Positions 45,573 through 59,514 are shown, counted from the first letter of the stretch. The stretch is DNA of 64,000 nt from Phorcus lineatus (GCA_921293015.1 OV121081.1:75409022-75473021), one strand, 5' to 3'. Notes: generated from the sequence alone by a model not told the origin. Program-made: numbers and translations.

Positions 45573-47109
45573 AATACGCAATATGAAATTGAAAATAGCT
45601 CAAACATCTATATTGCCCGCTGATCCAAACGGGAAGGCGCTGTAAGGAACGTCTGAGAGTGCGTGTATGGTATAACTAGCTGACCACCTTTACAACGAAT
45701 GACCTTTTGAATATTAGTTTTATTGCATCCTGAAAGTTTGCAAAGAACTTTTGTAATGAGCATGTACATATTCTCTACATGATATGAAAACACTTGAAGT
45801 ATCTTATAACCATTTTTTATCATAAACTTGACTTGTTATGAACCAAGTTTTATTTGCCTCTCTCATCCGTCTCTTGTAAATGTTTAATGAATGAAAATGA
45901 TAGCATTGAAATAAATACTTACTCAGAAATAGATATGTATCAAGGTTGTCTGGTGATCGTCAGAGACAGGAGACACTTGACTAGACCTCTGATTAACCAA
46001 GTTAGTTTAATCCGTCTCTTCTAAAGACAAAAAGCCAAAGGGGAAACTTTCTAATCATATTTCCCTTTGAAAAGGACTTGCCTATTTCTGTAGATTTGAT
46101 AAAATTGTATTAAAACCCAGACAGAGTATGATCAAAAGATCAAATCAATCACCAGATGACTTTGTGTGAAGTTGTTTCGGCTCCACTTTGCTGCTCTTAT
46201 AACTATAACTTGATTATTTATTCACATGGATGCTTTAATGTCATTTTCACCAAATTCTTATGGTTTAGTGGATCCTTAGTTAGTCGGTTCATTGTGACTT
46301 ATTGAGTGGAAAACTATAACCAGATTGTAAAAAACGTCTTAGATAAAGTAAGTTATGCAAAGTCATTTCTCCCTTGAGGTAACTTCTGTAAACTCTTCCC
46401 TCAAACCTTGTTTGAAAAAAGGTAGAGAATCTGTTTCGCTTCAAGTAAATTTTCATTCACATTCAGCAACTGTTCATTGCTCTCACGTTACTTGAAAAAG
46501 TAAATGAAATTGTTACCTATGAGAGGCCTTTTCTTTTGATATTGGTGTATTTAAAAGAAGTAATGGCAGATCATTAACCTTTGAAAACCTTTTTCGACAA
46601 TATATGTTATGTATACATTCTGAATATTATTTATTATCAATCTGTAAATCATGGTTACCGAGTTAGATTCATCCACATTAGCTGTACTTGAAGTCTTTTT
46701 TAAAAATTCATAACGGCACTACATAAGCTATAATCACATTTAATCTAAATTTGTTTTAATTGTATGAATACAAATTCATTAGATTTATGTATTTGTCCAT
46801 TTTTAAGTTGTAACCTACCTTCCTTGACTCTTAAGATTAGTAATGTTTACCATAACTTTGTTACTATTCTACAACTTCTTTCATAAAAATATATCTAAAG
46901 CGTTCCTTCCTCTAATTCATAACGCCAATTTCAAAGTGAAATTGTTAAATTGTACTAGCGGTTTGAAATAAATTTTTAGTCATTTCAATCAATTCAAAGT
47001 ACCAATCGCAAAAAGTGTCAGGATGAAGCAACACTCTAAATTTGATACACACCAATTATACGTTTTTGTAATGGAGATCTGAAAGTAAGGTTTTTTCAGA
47101 AGATGATGC

Positions 47110-47153
<44 letters not shown>

Positions 47154-48432
47154 TTTCTCAATTTCCGTTGCACCACATGCACTGTAAAAGGAATCCATGT
47201 GTGATCTAGTTGAAAGCAATGAAAAAGAGATTTAAGTTGAAAGCAGTCACTCAGATGTTACAATTTATGTCTTAAAAGAATTGTCTGTGAGCTGAATTCC
47301 ATTACACTCAACTCGATCACATTGACACTTAGACTAATCTTGACAATTTCAGATAAAGGGTAAGAAAGTGAACTCAGAGTCTCTTCAGAGTTTCTTGACT
47401 TTTCTATAGATGTTCGCAGCTGAACATCGAGCGTATGGAAACGAGGAACGCCATAAAAAGGAATATTTAGAGAAGCTAAACTAACTGTCTTCAGTAACTC
47501 TCATTTCATTTCTCTCTCATTTCATAGCAAAGTGACGTTATCATGTTTATGACGTCATAGCATCGTTATGTAAAATACTTCATGATGTCAACCAATTTTG
47601 ATTTCCTGACATTTTTCACAGTAGCAAATCAGAATTGACTATTTTGCAACTGCGTATAATGCAAGAAAAATATAAGCCTCTGGTGAAATAATCGTTTGGT
47701 AAAGGGGTTAAAAAGGAAAACTTGTTGCTATATGAGAGATTAAAACAGCTGATTTCTCAGGCGACGATTTATGTGAAACTATGTTGAAGTATTTGCTGAT
47801 AGCATATATCATTATCATGTGTCAGTCTTGTAGCGGGTGCTCTTCTTATGAATGATATCATGATATAAGATTGACATAATATTGTAAAAGGCTTTTCAGT
47901 AACATGGCAGTTTCTACGCCCAATAACTCATGAAACAGATATCAGTTCTGTATTAGATACATTTCAAGAGAGTGGGGATTGGAATTGTTAGAGATAGAGA
48001 CACTTTATTATCTTAATTTCGTGACTGTTTTTAAGAATAAAATTTCAATTTACCCAAACAAGTTAATAAGTAACCTTGTATTGAACACATAAATTATTCC
48101 CGACGAGTCTGTGGATACCGTCTCCTTTTGCAGATCTTGTAGATACCTGCAGTATGTTGGCTATTTGCATGCTTGTTACTTTTTTTATACCAACAATGCC
48201 ACATTTAAGTCAAAGGTTTATTCTACACTCTCATACCTTCATTACAGCAGACTAGTTATGGTTAATTAAAACCTGTCCCAATCTGTATCATGTCAATTGG
48301 AGCAGACTGTTGATTTCAGATTTTACCATTGGACCCAAATTATTTTCAAACAATGTCAAACACCAAGCTAACGTTTTTGTGAAATTCAGAGAATCATTTC
48401 AATGGGCATAATTCAATCTCATCTTGGCGGGA
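45573..48432. other. no gene seen; contains an (AT)n microsatellite
   Basis: AT-rich spacer. A (TA)n run of 41 bases lies at 47111-47151, and the Ile-Tyr-repeat open frame across it is meaningless. No exon with convincing splice sites was found. Confidence 0.4.
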
Positions 48433-48827
48433 GTAATGTAACATAGTTATGAAACGTATGTTATAAACTGCTAATCCCATCCCCAAGTAATCCCTAAGAA
48501 ATAAGCCATTAGCTGTTGTCAAGTGACATTGTGTTGACAACTGAGTCTGCGGGTATTTAAGACCCAGGTTTGTCTTAAGAAAGAGTTCATTCTCAGCCAT
48601 TGTCCTGGAGAGAGAGTTGAGTCTCAGCCACGGGACTGTGGAGTCTCAGCCAGGACTCAGCCATGGGCTAGTTGCAGTCACAACGGTACATGTGAGAGAG
48701 GACGCACTGGGCTCGACGGTCAGATTGGTCAAAAGTACTTGGAAGAAATAAAAGCCAAGAAAATCCACGTCTTCTCGTCTTCTTGTTTGAATCTTACGAA
48801 GTGTGCCTAGTGATTGTGCTACAGTAA
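48433..48827 (+). mobile_element. solo LTR (387 bp) with 4-bp target duplication
   Basis: Positions 48437-48823 start TGTAACA and end TGCTACA and are flanked by gtaa (48433-48436 and 48824-48827). Inside are a TATA-like gggtatttaag (about 48551-48561), a poly(A) signal aataaa (about 48747-48752), and short internal repeats of gagtctcagcca. No internal retroelement sequence follows, so it is what remains after LTR-LTR recombination. The family is unknown, and it is unlike the LTRs at 40.5 and 45.3 kb. Confidence 0.65.
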
Positions 48828-51800
48828 AAAAAACAAAGTTCCACTGTTTAATCACAAGGACAATTTTAAGTTTGCCTGGCCTTTAAAATTGATGTATGCT
48901 ATATCTTATATCAAAGGTATATCACTTTGCTAAATAAACATCTGTCGGTTAGTGGATTAAAAGTAGACTGTTTTCCCAATCTTTGGCTATAGATATGATT
49001 TCTTTAATCTACATGAAGTACTATTCCTCGACATCCTTGCAGCTTCTTTGCGAGTTTCACATCGCCTGCAGCTTGAGTCTGGTATTCTAGATGACAGGAT
49101 TAATTAGACTCTAACTGTCAATGACGTTGTTCTCAAATTGAATCGCTCAAAGGTTAATGTAATTATATCTAATTATACTCAAAAAGTACATGTAAACTAG
49201 CTCTTAGAGTAAATTCAATACATGTTTTTCAAATGGATTTGTATAAGCTAAATGAACATATATACTACCATTTACAGGTATAAGCACACTTTAACTTCTT
49301 TAAAACACTATGAAATGCCGTTCCCCTAGAATAGTGACTTGTCATTTAATACTGTTCGATTGTTCAGAGTTTGTCTCTGTTTAAACAAAACACGTCGCTT
49401 TCACCGCACATTCTCTTCAAAACCTGTCTTATGTCACAGCAATTATAATATCAGTACTTTAAATGCTGGTTAATGAATACTTTTTTATTGGAAGGATCTT
49501 GAGTGTGTAAGTGGGTTAAGCCTTCAATAATATAAAGTGAGACTTCAATTCCTTCGAGATACCAAACTTATTTTTCCCAAAAGTTTCCTTAAATTAAATC
49601 AAACTTTAAGTTCATTCAATCAACCTCTTGTTAGTTCGTACGCTTTGATTTAACCATAAGCTATTTTGTAAACTCTATGGTAATATATATTAAAAAGAAG
49701 AAGATGAAGTTGAATTATATTTGGCAAACGTTTTCAGCAGGTACATTGTACCTGCTTCATCATGCCGTTTAATGCATTATAATCTATATATATATAAAGG
49801 AATTACAAAATAAAGAATTTCGGAAATGTGTACAAATAATGTGTTGAAACACAGTTGTAAGTATTCTTTGCACTTTGCAGAAAACCCTGCCATCTTATTT
49901 AACAACTGCCTCAATGCATAGGCCTTGGTGACAACAAATTATGCTTTCATTACTCGCGGTGCTTCATTGACTGAAAATTTACAGATAGTTTGTTTTGCAA
50001 CATATTGCCGCTAGGGGAACCTACCTGAAGCCCGAAAAGGTCTCGTATTGCAACAGAGGTACTATAGGGCTTTAGGATGGGGCTACACGTGTACCTCTGT
50101 GAGGAGAGAATGCGCTATCACGATGGACTTCAACGTGTCTGTCAACTTAGAACGATTTTCAGTGTCATGGATAGAGCTCGCTTTGAAAAGGGTGGAATAG
50201 GGGAACACTAAATCTCGCTATATGATAAAGTCCATCTTGTAAGACATTTGTTGGGAATCGTTGGTGTATACACACGTGTATGATTGTTCAACAAATGCAA
50301 CAACAAAAATCTCTGGTCAACAAAGAGAACCCTCCTTGTCACATCTCATGGATAATGTCCATGAGAATTGTTCTTAATGTTAATCTCATCAACATCTAGA
50401 ATGCCTATCGAAGAAGTTATATCAGGCAAGCTGTACAGATTCGTGACCTGGAGACAGTTTGCGACGTTTGATAGGTCTTCTCGCCCTGTCTTCTGCAGCT
50501 TTCAGTCGATTCTAAACAGTCTCGCAAGAAATTGCTCTCGCAACAATGTGCTTGAGTCTAATGATTGGCGCATTTTAAGCTTCTTAGGTCTTTATCCTTT
50601 TTGGATCACTGTTTAACAAGGTCTGTCGGGTTTTTAACATAGTTAGCAGTCAAAATGTCTCGCAAGTTTGACATAATGGATTAATGCGGCCATATCTGAC
50701 ACCCAATTTATCTTAGAGACATCCTAGCACTTCTTGTGGTAATAATTTGCCACCTTCAACGAATGGGGAAATGCCATTTCAATATGGAACTGAACATTCA
50801 ATCAATGTGTTAGTGGTAAATACAATCAGGGAAATTTACTTTTCAGTATATTCAAAAATACCTAGCATGATACACGCGCATCGGAGCCCAGCACGACAAT
50901 ATCTAGATTTTTCACACGATTTTGAATATTTATACTTATGAAATGAGCCTACTTTAGTTCTCCATAGATTAATTGGTAATTGAATTTGATGTTGCTTTGT
51001 GGATTTTCACATGTGTATTTCTGTTATGTGCTTACATGTGTTCTTATCTGTTACATGTTATGTATGAATTATATGTTCAGATTATCATTATCATTGATTG
51101 ATATAACTATTAAATGTGTTTTACTGTACATTTTTAGAAGAAAAGACTTTAATTTAGTCCTGAAACAGTGTACATAAGATAATGTTCACAATTTCTTAAG
51201 ATGAAATGAAAGTGTTAAAACATTTACAAAATATTTACGAGATATTTCACAAGACACTTTGACAGTAAACCTAATTTAAAGCGAAAAGGATGATTGAGCG
51301 GCAAAAAGTGTTCCTTCCTAATCAAATCAGTAAATCTCTAACATTGTAATTGGATCCAACACGTAAACAATCTCTAAATCTAATTTCTCTAACAACCTGA
51401 TAACCTAATGCAATTTACTCTCCTAGTAATCCCAAAATGTCCATGAAACGACTTGTGTTAAAGGTATAGCGAGTCGGTGGGAATTTGGAAATTGGATATT
51501 TAAGGTTATTTACTCAATCTTTTAGTATAGAAATATATATCTTTCAGAAATTTATGTTGACCAAGCACAAACGTACATAGGCTACGACTTGCACAAGTGA
51601 CATTGAAATTGATGACAAGTGACAATTGAAATGTTCACATAACACACATCACTTGAGTATAGTCTCATATGGTACACATTATATAGTGCCCTTACAAGCA
51701 AATTTCTCAAAATGTGCGAGACTGAATTATCATTATATGTTTGTTCTGAAATGTCTACTGCTTTGAAAATTATTTACATGTAAAACAAGTGTTAAACTTG

Positions 51801-51869
51801 TCCCTGCTGTGGGCGTCATATGACAACCGGCAGACTTTGACATATTGACATGTCAAGGTAATTTGTCCC
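48828..51869. other. mostly empty; GC-richer stretch at 49990-50720 with possible decayed coding
   Basis: Two open frames overlap on opposite strands in the GC-richer part. The plus strand has 82 codons at 50368-50616. The minus strand has about 30 codons at 50511-50422 with LKAAEDRARRPIKRRKLSPG, a basic composition reminiscent of transposon-encoded proteins. Neither has splice sites or a domain that I can name. The rest is plain AT-rich sequence. Confidence 0.25.
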
Positions 51870-52950
51870 TTCGACATACATTTGACAAAAATGAGTGACA
51901 AAGTTTCGTTAATCCTAAATAAGTAAACATTTTCTGAATCACTATTCAATGGGCTTTCACATGATGAAAATATTATTACTCTCAAAACTTATTTCATAAA
52001 GAAGTGATGAATGAAAAATCCCAAATGTGTTTGTAAACACAACTAAACGAGCACCTAAACGAGCAGGTGCTCGTTTTTATCCCAACAGTGCTTTTACCGA
52101 TCAAGTTAATAGTGATCAAAAGCATTTTCAAGTGCGTGAAATGTACATAATTCTTGTAACATTTTGTTCGGAATATTCTTTACTAGCTTTCTGTCAAGAT
52201 ATGAAAGCAAATATTTCTTCGTTAGAAAATTGTGCAGATAATATGACTTTGTCATTAGATGAAAAGATCAAAAACATACATAAAATAATCACCATATTAA
52301 ACGATTTGTAGGAACTCATACTCCTCCAAAATTAAAAAACTCATATGATTGAATTGTTTATCGATTTTTTCCCAGATATCACAATAATTCCAAATGTCAT
52401 AAAAAATACTGCCATAATAAGCAATTGTTTTAAAATATGTTTGCCATATGCTGTCAATACGTTATTTCAGTCACGGCAGTGTAGTAAATAACTTTCTGTA
52501 CTGTGAACGGTTCGTTAAGGAAACTAATGGATCTTATAAAATTAATACAATTTCATTTTTTTCAATACAAGTTTCCCCCCATAAATCCGAAACAAATTAT
52601 AGTGTCGTAATATTACCTTTACAGCAGTGTTTCATTCACTGCCCCTGACCCGATTAATTTGCATATTGTCAACAAGCGATCGGGTAACAGGATTCAGTCA
52701 CGAATAAAATCTCAGTGAGCAATTTTATCAAATTGATTTGATTTTAATACACATTCACAAGAACACAAGTTCATGCATGAACCGTGTTGGACATGACGTG
52801 ACGCTCTTATCGATCGATATTTGCACTGCCGCGAACTTGACTCTTGCTACTCACTAAATTCGTGAATTACAAATTGATTAATCACTTAAACAATAAAATC
52901 TGTATGAATACAACTCAACGTTCAGTGAGAAATATTCATTGCTGCGAATT
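51870..52950 (+). repeat. dispersed duplicate of 1885-2460, copy 2, interrupted
   Basis: It matches the left end of the window in two blocks split by about 600 extra bases (roughly 52010-52615). The extra segment contains a perfect 12-bp hairpin, aaacgagcacct / aggtgctcgttt, at 52045-52056 and 52065-52076. The copy lies 1-2 kb upstream of the leader exon candidate at 54053, so the block could be a promoter region shared by two related genes. Confidence 0.6.
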
Positions 52951-53424
52951 ACGTAGATATTTTATCATTTCAATGAACATGGTTTATAACAAGTGCTTGC
53001 CTGCTGGAACGAAATCCCAGTCATGCACCTAAAAAATTTAATGATGAAAACAAATTTCTTTTAAAATGATTATTGCCAAATAATCTGATTTAGAAAATTT
53101 AGAACAAAGTCTTGACCTGTGAATTTTTTCATTTAGTTCATCGACAAGTGGACATAAAATCTACTTGAGAAAACGATTAGAATAATTAATAAGAAATAAT
53201 CACAATATGTAGTAAGGAAAATATATCACTGATAGAAATATTTAGATGAACTTTACATGAGGTATGCCAACGTGACGTAATTGTTCGAATTTTACAGTTT
53301 TGGTCCTCTCTGAAAAAAACCTGCAAACAATCCAGCAGGGCGGCGGTTAAGAATAAAATCTTATCTGTTGCTCTTAATGTATCTCCTGTCCTGTCATTTT
53401 CTCAAGTGAATATGGCAAATGGTA

Positions 53425-53517
53425 AATCTCATTAAATAAAATCTAATATTGCTGCACTACGTTACCCATATACACGCGTAATGTAGTGGAGCATTTAGAT
53501 TTCATTTTAATGAGATT
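53425..53517. repeat. imperfect hairpin of 93 bases
   Basis: 53425-53464 (aatctcattaaataaaatct, then aatattgctgcactacgtta) pairs with 53479-53517 with bulges, around the loop cccatatacacgcg. Size and shape resemble a miRNA precursor, but a small foldback repeat is equally likely. Confidence 0.6.
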
Positions 53518-54052
53518 GGAGAATGGACTATTTCAGACAATTCTAGTGCTTTTATATTAACAATCAATTTAGCTTTGAATCTGTCCAAAGAAAACCTTTG
53601 CACAGTTGACTCCAGCTTGTTATTTATTTTACCTGATTAAATCACACTTACCGGCGTGTCAGTTTATCTGTCAGACTGACTGTATTCTGTCAGTCAAAGG
53701 TACGCATAAATTTAAAAACCCTCACTAAAAATGTATGTGATCTACTGAAAATACGTTATTTAGCATGCAATGCAATTACATTCGAGATTGAATAACATAA
53801 AGTAATTTTAAAACGACATAAGTAAACTATCTTACAGGAAGGAAATAACAGGACTACCTTTAATGTTCTTTGCTGTAGATAATTGGATTGTCAAAACGGA
53901 GTGGAGTTCTTCTTTGAATTTTTGCTCTAAATTAAGCTCAAATATTTCATATAATTCCCATTGAGAGGAGGTAAACTTTCATATGTCTTAGAAAAAGCGT
54001 TTGAAAACATTACAGTAAACTTTTTTGTCTTTCTGTTTCCTTTACTCCCCAG

Positions 54053-54140
54053 GATGGCGTCAAAGTCAATAATCTGTATGGCCACTACTGGCAGCAATTT
54101 ATTTATTTTGTCGCTGTGCAGTTTCGTCCCCATTATTCCT
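54053..54140 (+). CDS. candidate first coding exon with hydrophobic leader
   Basis: A strong acceptor (tttcctttactccccag) ends at 54052. ATG at 54054 begins 29 codons to CCT|GTAACG at 54140/54141, leaving in phase 0. The peptide is MASKSIICMATTGS, then NLFILSLCSFVPIIP: a short basic start and a hydrophobic core, as in a signal peptide or signal anchor. The frame is also open upstream to an ATG at 53961, but the acceptor favours the later start with a 5' UTR intron. The next candidate exon (55504) starts in phase 0 and fits. The donor is weak, and the protein is not recognised. Confidence 0.35.
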
Positions 54141-55503
54141 GTAACGCAATAGTGAAAGTGTCTGAGAAATGTAGTGGCGTAGATCTACTAGTCCATTGAT
54201 CTTATGACATTAGTTTTATTTATTTTAAAAACTAGTTATAGCTCATGGTTATGATCGTGCCCTAATGAAACACAAATAACGAACTTTAAAACAACGTCTG
54301 TTGGTCGTTGAATACATGTACAGTAGTTGAAGAAACGAGATAAGTATTAGTACTTTCTAAGAAAAATAGCATTTTTGTAACCATTTTGGGCATTCACTTA
54401 CAAAAATATTTTAGATATTGCTACAAGAATCATAGTAGGTGTGCAGTTGAACAAACAAATTCAGAAATAACTATATAGAGTGTTTTGCTACTTTAACGAC
54501 TTTAAATTATATATTAATCAAATGCACACAAAAATCCGATGTTTTGATCAATCCAACTCTGACGACCTATCACATTTTTTCTGATGACAAAACCTTTAAA
54601 CTATAACTGCAGAAAAAAAAACAGTTATAAGGCTCATCATACAATGCAACAAAAAAGGGGCGTTCATTGAAGATATACATGTTATTGGCAATAGAAACTC
54701 AATTAACTATTTAAATCGACAAACAGCATATTTAAAATGACCTTTAGAAAGTCTCAACATGAATTCAAGTTCTTTGAATCAGTGAATGGATACACTTCAA
54801 CAAAGGTGTTGCATATCTTTTAAGAATGTTCAGCAACCTTAACTTGTCGTCGCAAGAGTGTTTGGTACCATCTCCCTTGAGATAGTGGTGAATACAAGAC
54901 TAATCATCGCAGTTATTTTGATAAATTGGCCTATAGAAGCAAAGTTAAACAAAGAAGTCATGGACAATATGAAACAATTCATGAAAACATTTAGGTAATG
55001 ATTAACCAAATATATGTTCCTTATATCAAAGTTATGAATTACAGCCTTCTATTCATGTTTTGCAATGTACCTTACATCAATGTGATATGTATTAATTGAG
55101 AACGCTGTCAGTAGAAGAATACTTTAGGGTAAGAATCTTTTTCATCTCCATCTTTTCTGCAAGGAGTTTCTGTTAAATTGACAAAACCATTAGCAAGGAA
55201 GTATTCAAAAATCACATTCCTTAAGTGATGGGATTTTGTCATTTTCAATATAAAGATCATCAGTTTTAAATGGTGTCTGTTAATCAAAAATGAACCATTC
55301 TTTTGCATTTACATACGTCGAACGTGCATAGTTTTCTTGGCTTGTAACAGCATAGTGTTAAGATAATTGTAATTAAAGGTTACAAACTACAGTGTTGGTC
55401 TGATTTCAAGACACTAAATTTGCTCCTTCATCATTTCTGTCTGACGTAAATAATGATCTTTAAATACTCTCCCATTCCATGACTAACAAATTACGTCTGA
55501 CAG

Positions 55504-55570
55504 GGTACGCCACGGAGTCTGATTGAACCCCCAAGAGATGACAGATTATATAAAAACGATTACAAAACAG
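55504..55570 (+). CDS. candidate internal exon
   Basis: The acceptor attacgtctgacag ends at 55503, and a perfect GTAAGT donor follows at 55571. The 67 bases are open from phase 0: GTPRSLIEPPRDDRLYKNDY, then KT, leaving one base over (phase 1). Joined to 54053-54140 it would give a secreted, charged peptide just after the leader. No exon connecting phase 1 to the phase-0 exon at 59195 was found in between. Confidence 0.35.
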
Positions 55571-58500
55571 GTAAGTCGCAGACTGCCCTCTCCTGATTCT
55601 ATGTTGACCTTGACGTGTGACAGGTAGCTATAGAAATACTCAACAACTACATCGTGTCTCTACTCACTTCTACGTGTATCTTTTGGGTTTCTGATTGTGA
55701 ATATCTAAAATAAACAATAAATCTTTAAAATTATCTGGTCTTTGAGATGTCAACATCGAAAACATAATAAAACAGATATGTATTTATTGTCTTCTCACAA
55801 CTTTTTAGTATGATTGCACTTGGAAGACGACGTCTATATAAAGTGATCTTACTGAGTATATAAGCATATTATTTCATTCATTGTTATAGTCTGTACGATA
55901 TCATTTTTATTTCAAAGATCATGCAAATCTGAAAACATTCGTTTTAAAATTTCAAGGATTTTAATTTTTAAAGACTTATTAATCAGGTGCAAAAAAATGT
56001 CCGTTCAATTTCCACAAATGAGTTTTTTTAGTAATTTACAACTTGTTCATTATTTTGATTTTAGTAATTAGGAGTAGTTACAAAACTGGACTCTTGCAGA
56101 CCATGCTTTATTCATATCAATAGAATACTTCACTACAAAATAAGTCAATAATAAGAAATGAATTAAAACTATTCCCAGGTAGCAGTCAGTATAGGCAGCG
56201 TTGACACGCATCAAACCTATGCAAATGTCTCTTGGGGACACATTGCAGCACATGCACCTGTTTATAAAAACTAAATCATTTGATTTATGTGTTAGCTTTT
56301 TCGAGAGGTTGATTAAACCATGATGTCTTCACCAAGTTTGTTTTACAAGAAGATATAAGCCGATGTTTATGTCAAGAATTAATTAACAATGTAATGATGG
56401 ACATTTTATTGTATTATGGTAAGCACCAGGACATTGTTGTTCACTGTTGCGTCTTTAGATTTACTAACTTTCTAATAACCGCTTTTAACTATTTTGTTAA
56501 AAGTTACTGTACAACAAGGTTAATGCAATTTTGCCTCTCCTAATTATGTTCCTGATTACGCATTGCTATACAGTGCTTCCTTGATATAGACCTGAAGAGT
56601 GTTTGAGCAAAAATCGTTTAATATGGTGCTTTCTTATTATACAGCTGATTAACAAAAAAAGTATTCATTATTTTGAGGAATATAGTTTCATATAGTGCTT
56701 CGTAAAGTTTAACTGTTTCAACAATCATTCTGCCAAAATTTACAATCTTTTGTAAATGAAGAAATTAAGATAACGATATCACATACTTTACAAGATGATA
56801 TTCTTCATAGTTTAAAAGGAATACATAGGGCAGTGATTTACGCAACACCCATGTGCAAAATGCAAAACCTTAAATTTCGAGATTATAATTGATATAAAGT
56901 GACAATATAGAATTTTCCAAGCACCGTTTGTTGGACAGCTTAATGTATATGATTTTTAGTTTCAAGGCTCATCACTAATTTACCTATATGGATTGTGCAG
57001 TATTGTGGAATGGGAAAATACACTAACAAGTTTATATTAAGCTCGTCAAGGCTTGTATTTAAAAAATGCTTATTCCCAATGCAGAATATTTACCATTACA
57101 AAACACACGTACCTAATAACCTCATATGACTACACTTCTGTATTAAATTTACATAACTATGACTTCAGTTAATTTAATATCATGTAAGTTCATTCGTCCT
57201 TTTCATCATCCATAACACAAAATCGTGCCGCATCAACATATTTGTACTTAAGATGATTTTGACATAATGAAAATCAACGTCTTCATATCGCTAACAAATT
57301 TACTTTTTTGATCTACATATTTGAAATATTATGTTCACATAGAGATATGGTTCATATAAAGAGAAATTGTGTGTTTTATATTCTGTTAATTTCCTTTTAG
57401 GGAAAATCATCTAAAAATGTTAAAGAGAGTATTGAACATCTTTGCCTAATTATAATGTAAATACAAAGTTTAGAAAAATCTGGCAACCTGAAACTATCTC
57501 TCATGTCTTTTTTATAACAAGCACATTACTATTAAAAAAACAAATAGATAAGTGGATAACTTTTTTACAAAATATCGAGCTTTGGAAGGAAGAAAAAAGT
57601 GGCTAATAACATAAGAAAAGTAAGCTTTACAGTAAGACCAGGTTTTTGGAATATCTTTACATCCTACCATAGATTTTGAGAACATTACGATGCCGTAAAT
57701 AAGTTTATACTTTAGCAAGGTTTAGTAGTCAATGTTGAGAGCTTGCTTGGGAAAACAACATTGAAAAGTTACACTTTAAGGATATTATTCATCAACTCGT
57801 AAGAAAATGTTTTAACGTTATCAAACCTACCAATTAATATCAAAGGGATATGACTACCTCCAACACTTCCCAGTTCATTCATATAATAATTAACAATAAA
57901 TAACAAAATAAACAACAAATGCAAGATTTGCTTTAAAAAAATGACAATAAGATTACGATAAGGAAGTATTGTTTATTATTTCTTATCATATCTTGATACG
58001 ATTCGTGAATAGAAACTAATGACTATGTGTAAAATTGATAAGGCCATTTGTAAAAAAAATGCTTTGTCGTTGTAAAAGTTACATGTGCAGAAATGTAACA
58101 AACAGGATAGATTAGGATAGATTTACAATAATTTGAGCAGTGAAAACCACTGTAAGCTCAAATACTAGACCACACCACAATTCAAATTTATTGGATAATC
58201 CCTTTTGTTACCTGATTTTATTTCGTACCAGAAGTTGAAGCATATGATCTATTCCCGTTTAAACTACATCGCATGCAGAATAAGAGTTCATCTTTTATTA
58301 CTGATAGCCTGCATCTGTGATTAGAAGAATCACTCCATGTGATGTTTTTAAGTTCATAATGAAGTTCTTCAATTTCAACAAAGTTGATGTCATGACTCAA
58401 AGGATTCTAATTTTGATTCAACGAATGTCAATGCACTTGCGTTAATAAAAAAAATGTTTTCATCATGTTATTAAAATTTTATTTGAAAAGCCTCTTCTAC

Positions 58501-59194
58501 GTGAGATATTGCTAGAACGCTCTTCATTTCATGCAGTTCTAACTGATAACATGCTTGATAACATATTCATACCTAATTCAAATGACTTTTAAGGAGTCTA
58601 GTATTGCAAGCATTAAATTAGCCAATGTTATATATATGCAACCTTACTTAGAAGTATATATTTAGGGTTTCAATCCTTTGACAAAATTTGTTAATTTGAA
58701 AACCTTGCTCTCTTCGAATAGAAATGCAGCCACGTCTATGTCGAGGTGAAATGAATTTAAGAAATTTACTAGAGTTTTCTTGAGATGAACAACGCAAACA
58801 TGTATCACAGTTGACTCCTCTGATTATAAGAATATTGACAAGTCATATTTTAATATATTCTTGGCATGAAAGCCTTTGTGTATTGAAATTCACAAGGGAA
58901 AACATTAATACTTCAAATCCCTTCCAGTATTAAGAAAGTCAAACTGTTAAAATAAATCATCAAACATGTCAATTTGAAAGTATTGCACTCTGTGAAGATT
59001 TCACTCTGTCATAATAACACATACATTTGTCTTGTCTGATTCTGTTTTATTGATTTGAAGACTTTTATTATCTTATATCTTGATTCATCCCTCAGAGGAC
59101 CTTACATTTGTAAAAATAATGTCAAAATGCCATGGTGTTCATAATGATCATGATGTAAAATGTCAAAGTTCATTAATGGTTTGTCTGTTTACAG
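55571..59194. other. putative intron, no certain exon
   Basis: AT-rich sequence. A GC-richer patch at 56170-56260 is open in the plus strand (VAVSIGSVDTHQTYANVSW) and could be the missing phase-1-to-0 exon, entered after ttcccaggtagcag and left at CCT|GTTTAT, but that donor is poor. The same patch is open on the minus strand. An acceptor-like ttaatttccttttag near 57400 is followed by 19 open codons. Neither is annotated as an exon. Confidence 0.25.
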
Positions 59195-59264
59195 AAGTCA
59201 AGCGAAAATCCGTATGAAATAACGTTTCAAGTGTGGAAGAAAGAATTTGCACGAACTCAAAAAG
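59195..59264 (+). CDS. candidate internal exon
   Basis: The acceptor tttgtctgtttacag ends at 59194 and the donor AAAAAG|GTACTT follows 59264. Of three frames only phase 0 is open: KSSENPYEITFQVWKKEF, then ARTQK plus one base (phase 1). The next exon (59515) completes the codon as Asp and stays open. The peptide is charged and aromatic, not typical of AT-driven noise. No family is recognised. Confidence 0.4.
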
Positions 59265-59514
59265 GTACTTTATCTGTTTGATTATGGAATATTACAAGTG
59301 TTTATCCGTTTTTGTTTTACTTTTATATATCTTTGCACAATATATCTATTTCTAAGATGCCTAGCGGTTAGAACAATCGAAAAAAAAGTACTTTATCAGA
59401 CAATAAAGGTATAGTTTTTTCATGACGTAACAATTGAATGACATTATATCTGCTCTTCCCCGCTGCCCCCTCGTAATCACGCGTCCTTGGTAACCTTTCA
59501 TCTCGGTTCTTTAG

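Noticed and set aside
46989-47219. Open frame of 76 codons with Ile-Tyr repeats
   Set aside because: It is the translation of the (TA)n microsatellite.
48134-48151. 18-base micro-exon between a strong acceptor (tctccttttgcag) and GTATGT
   Set aside because: Too short to test by eye and no neighbouring exon in matching phase.
52045-52076. Hairpin plus T run as a terminator
   Set aside because: That is a bacterial signal, and the surrounding DNA is animal. Kept only as a note in the duplicate segment.
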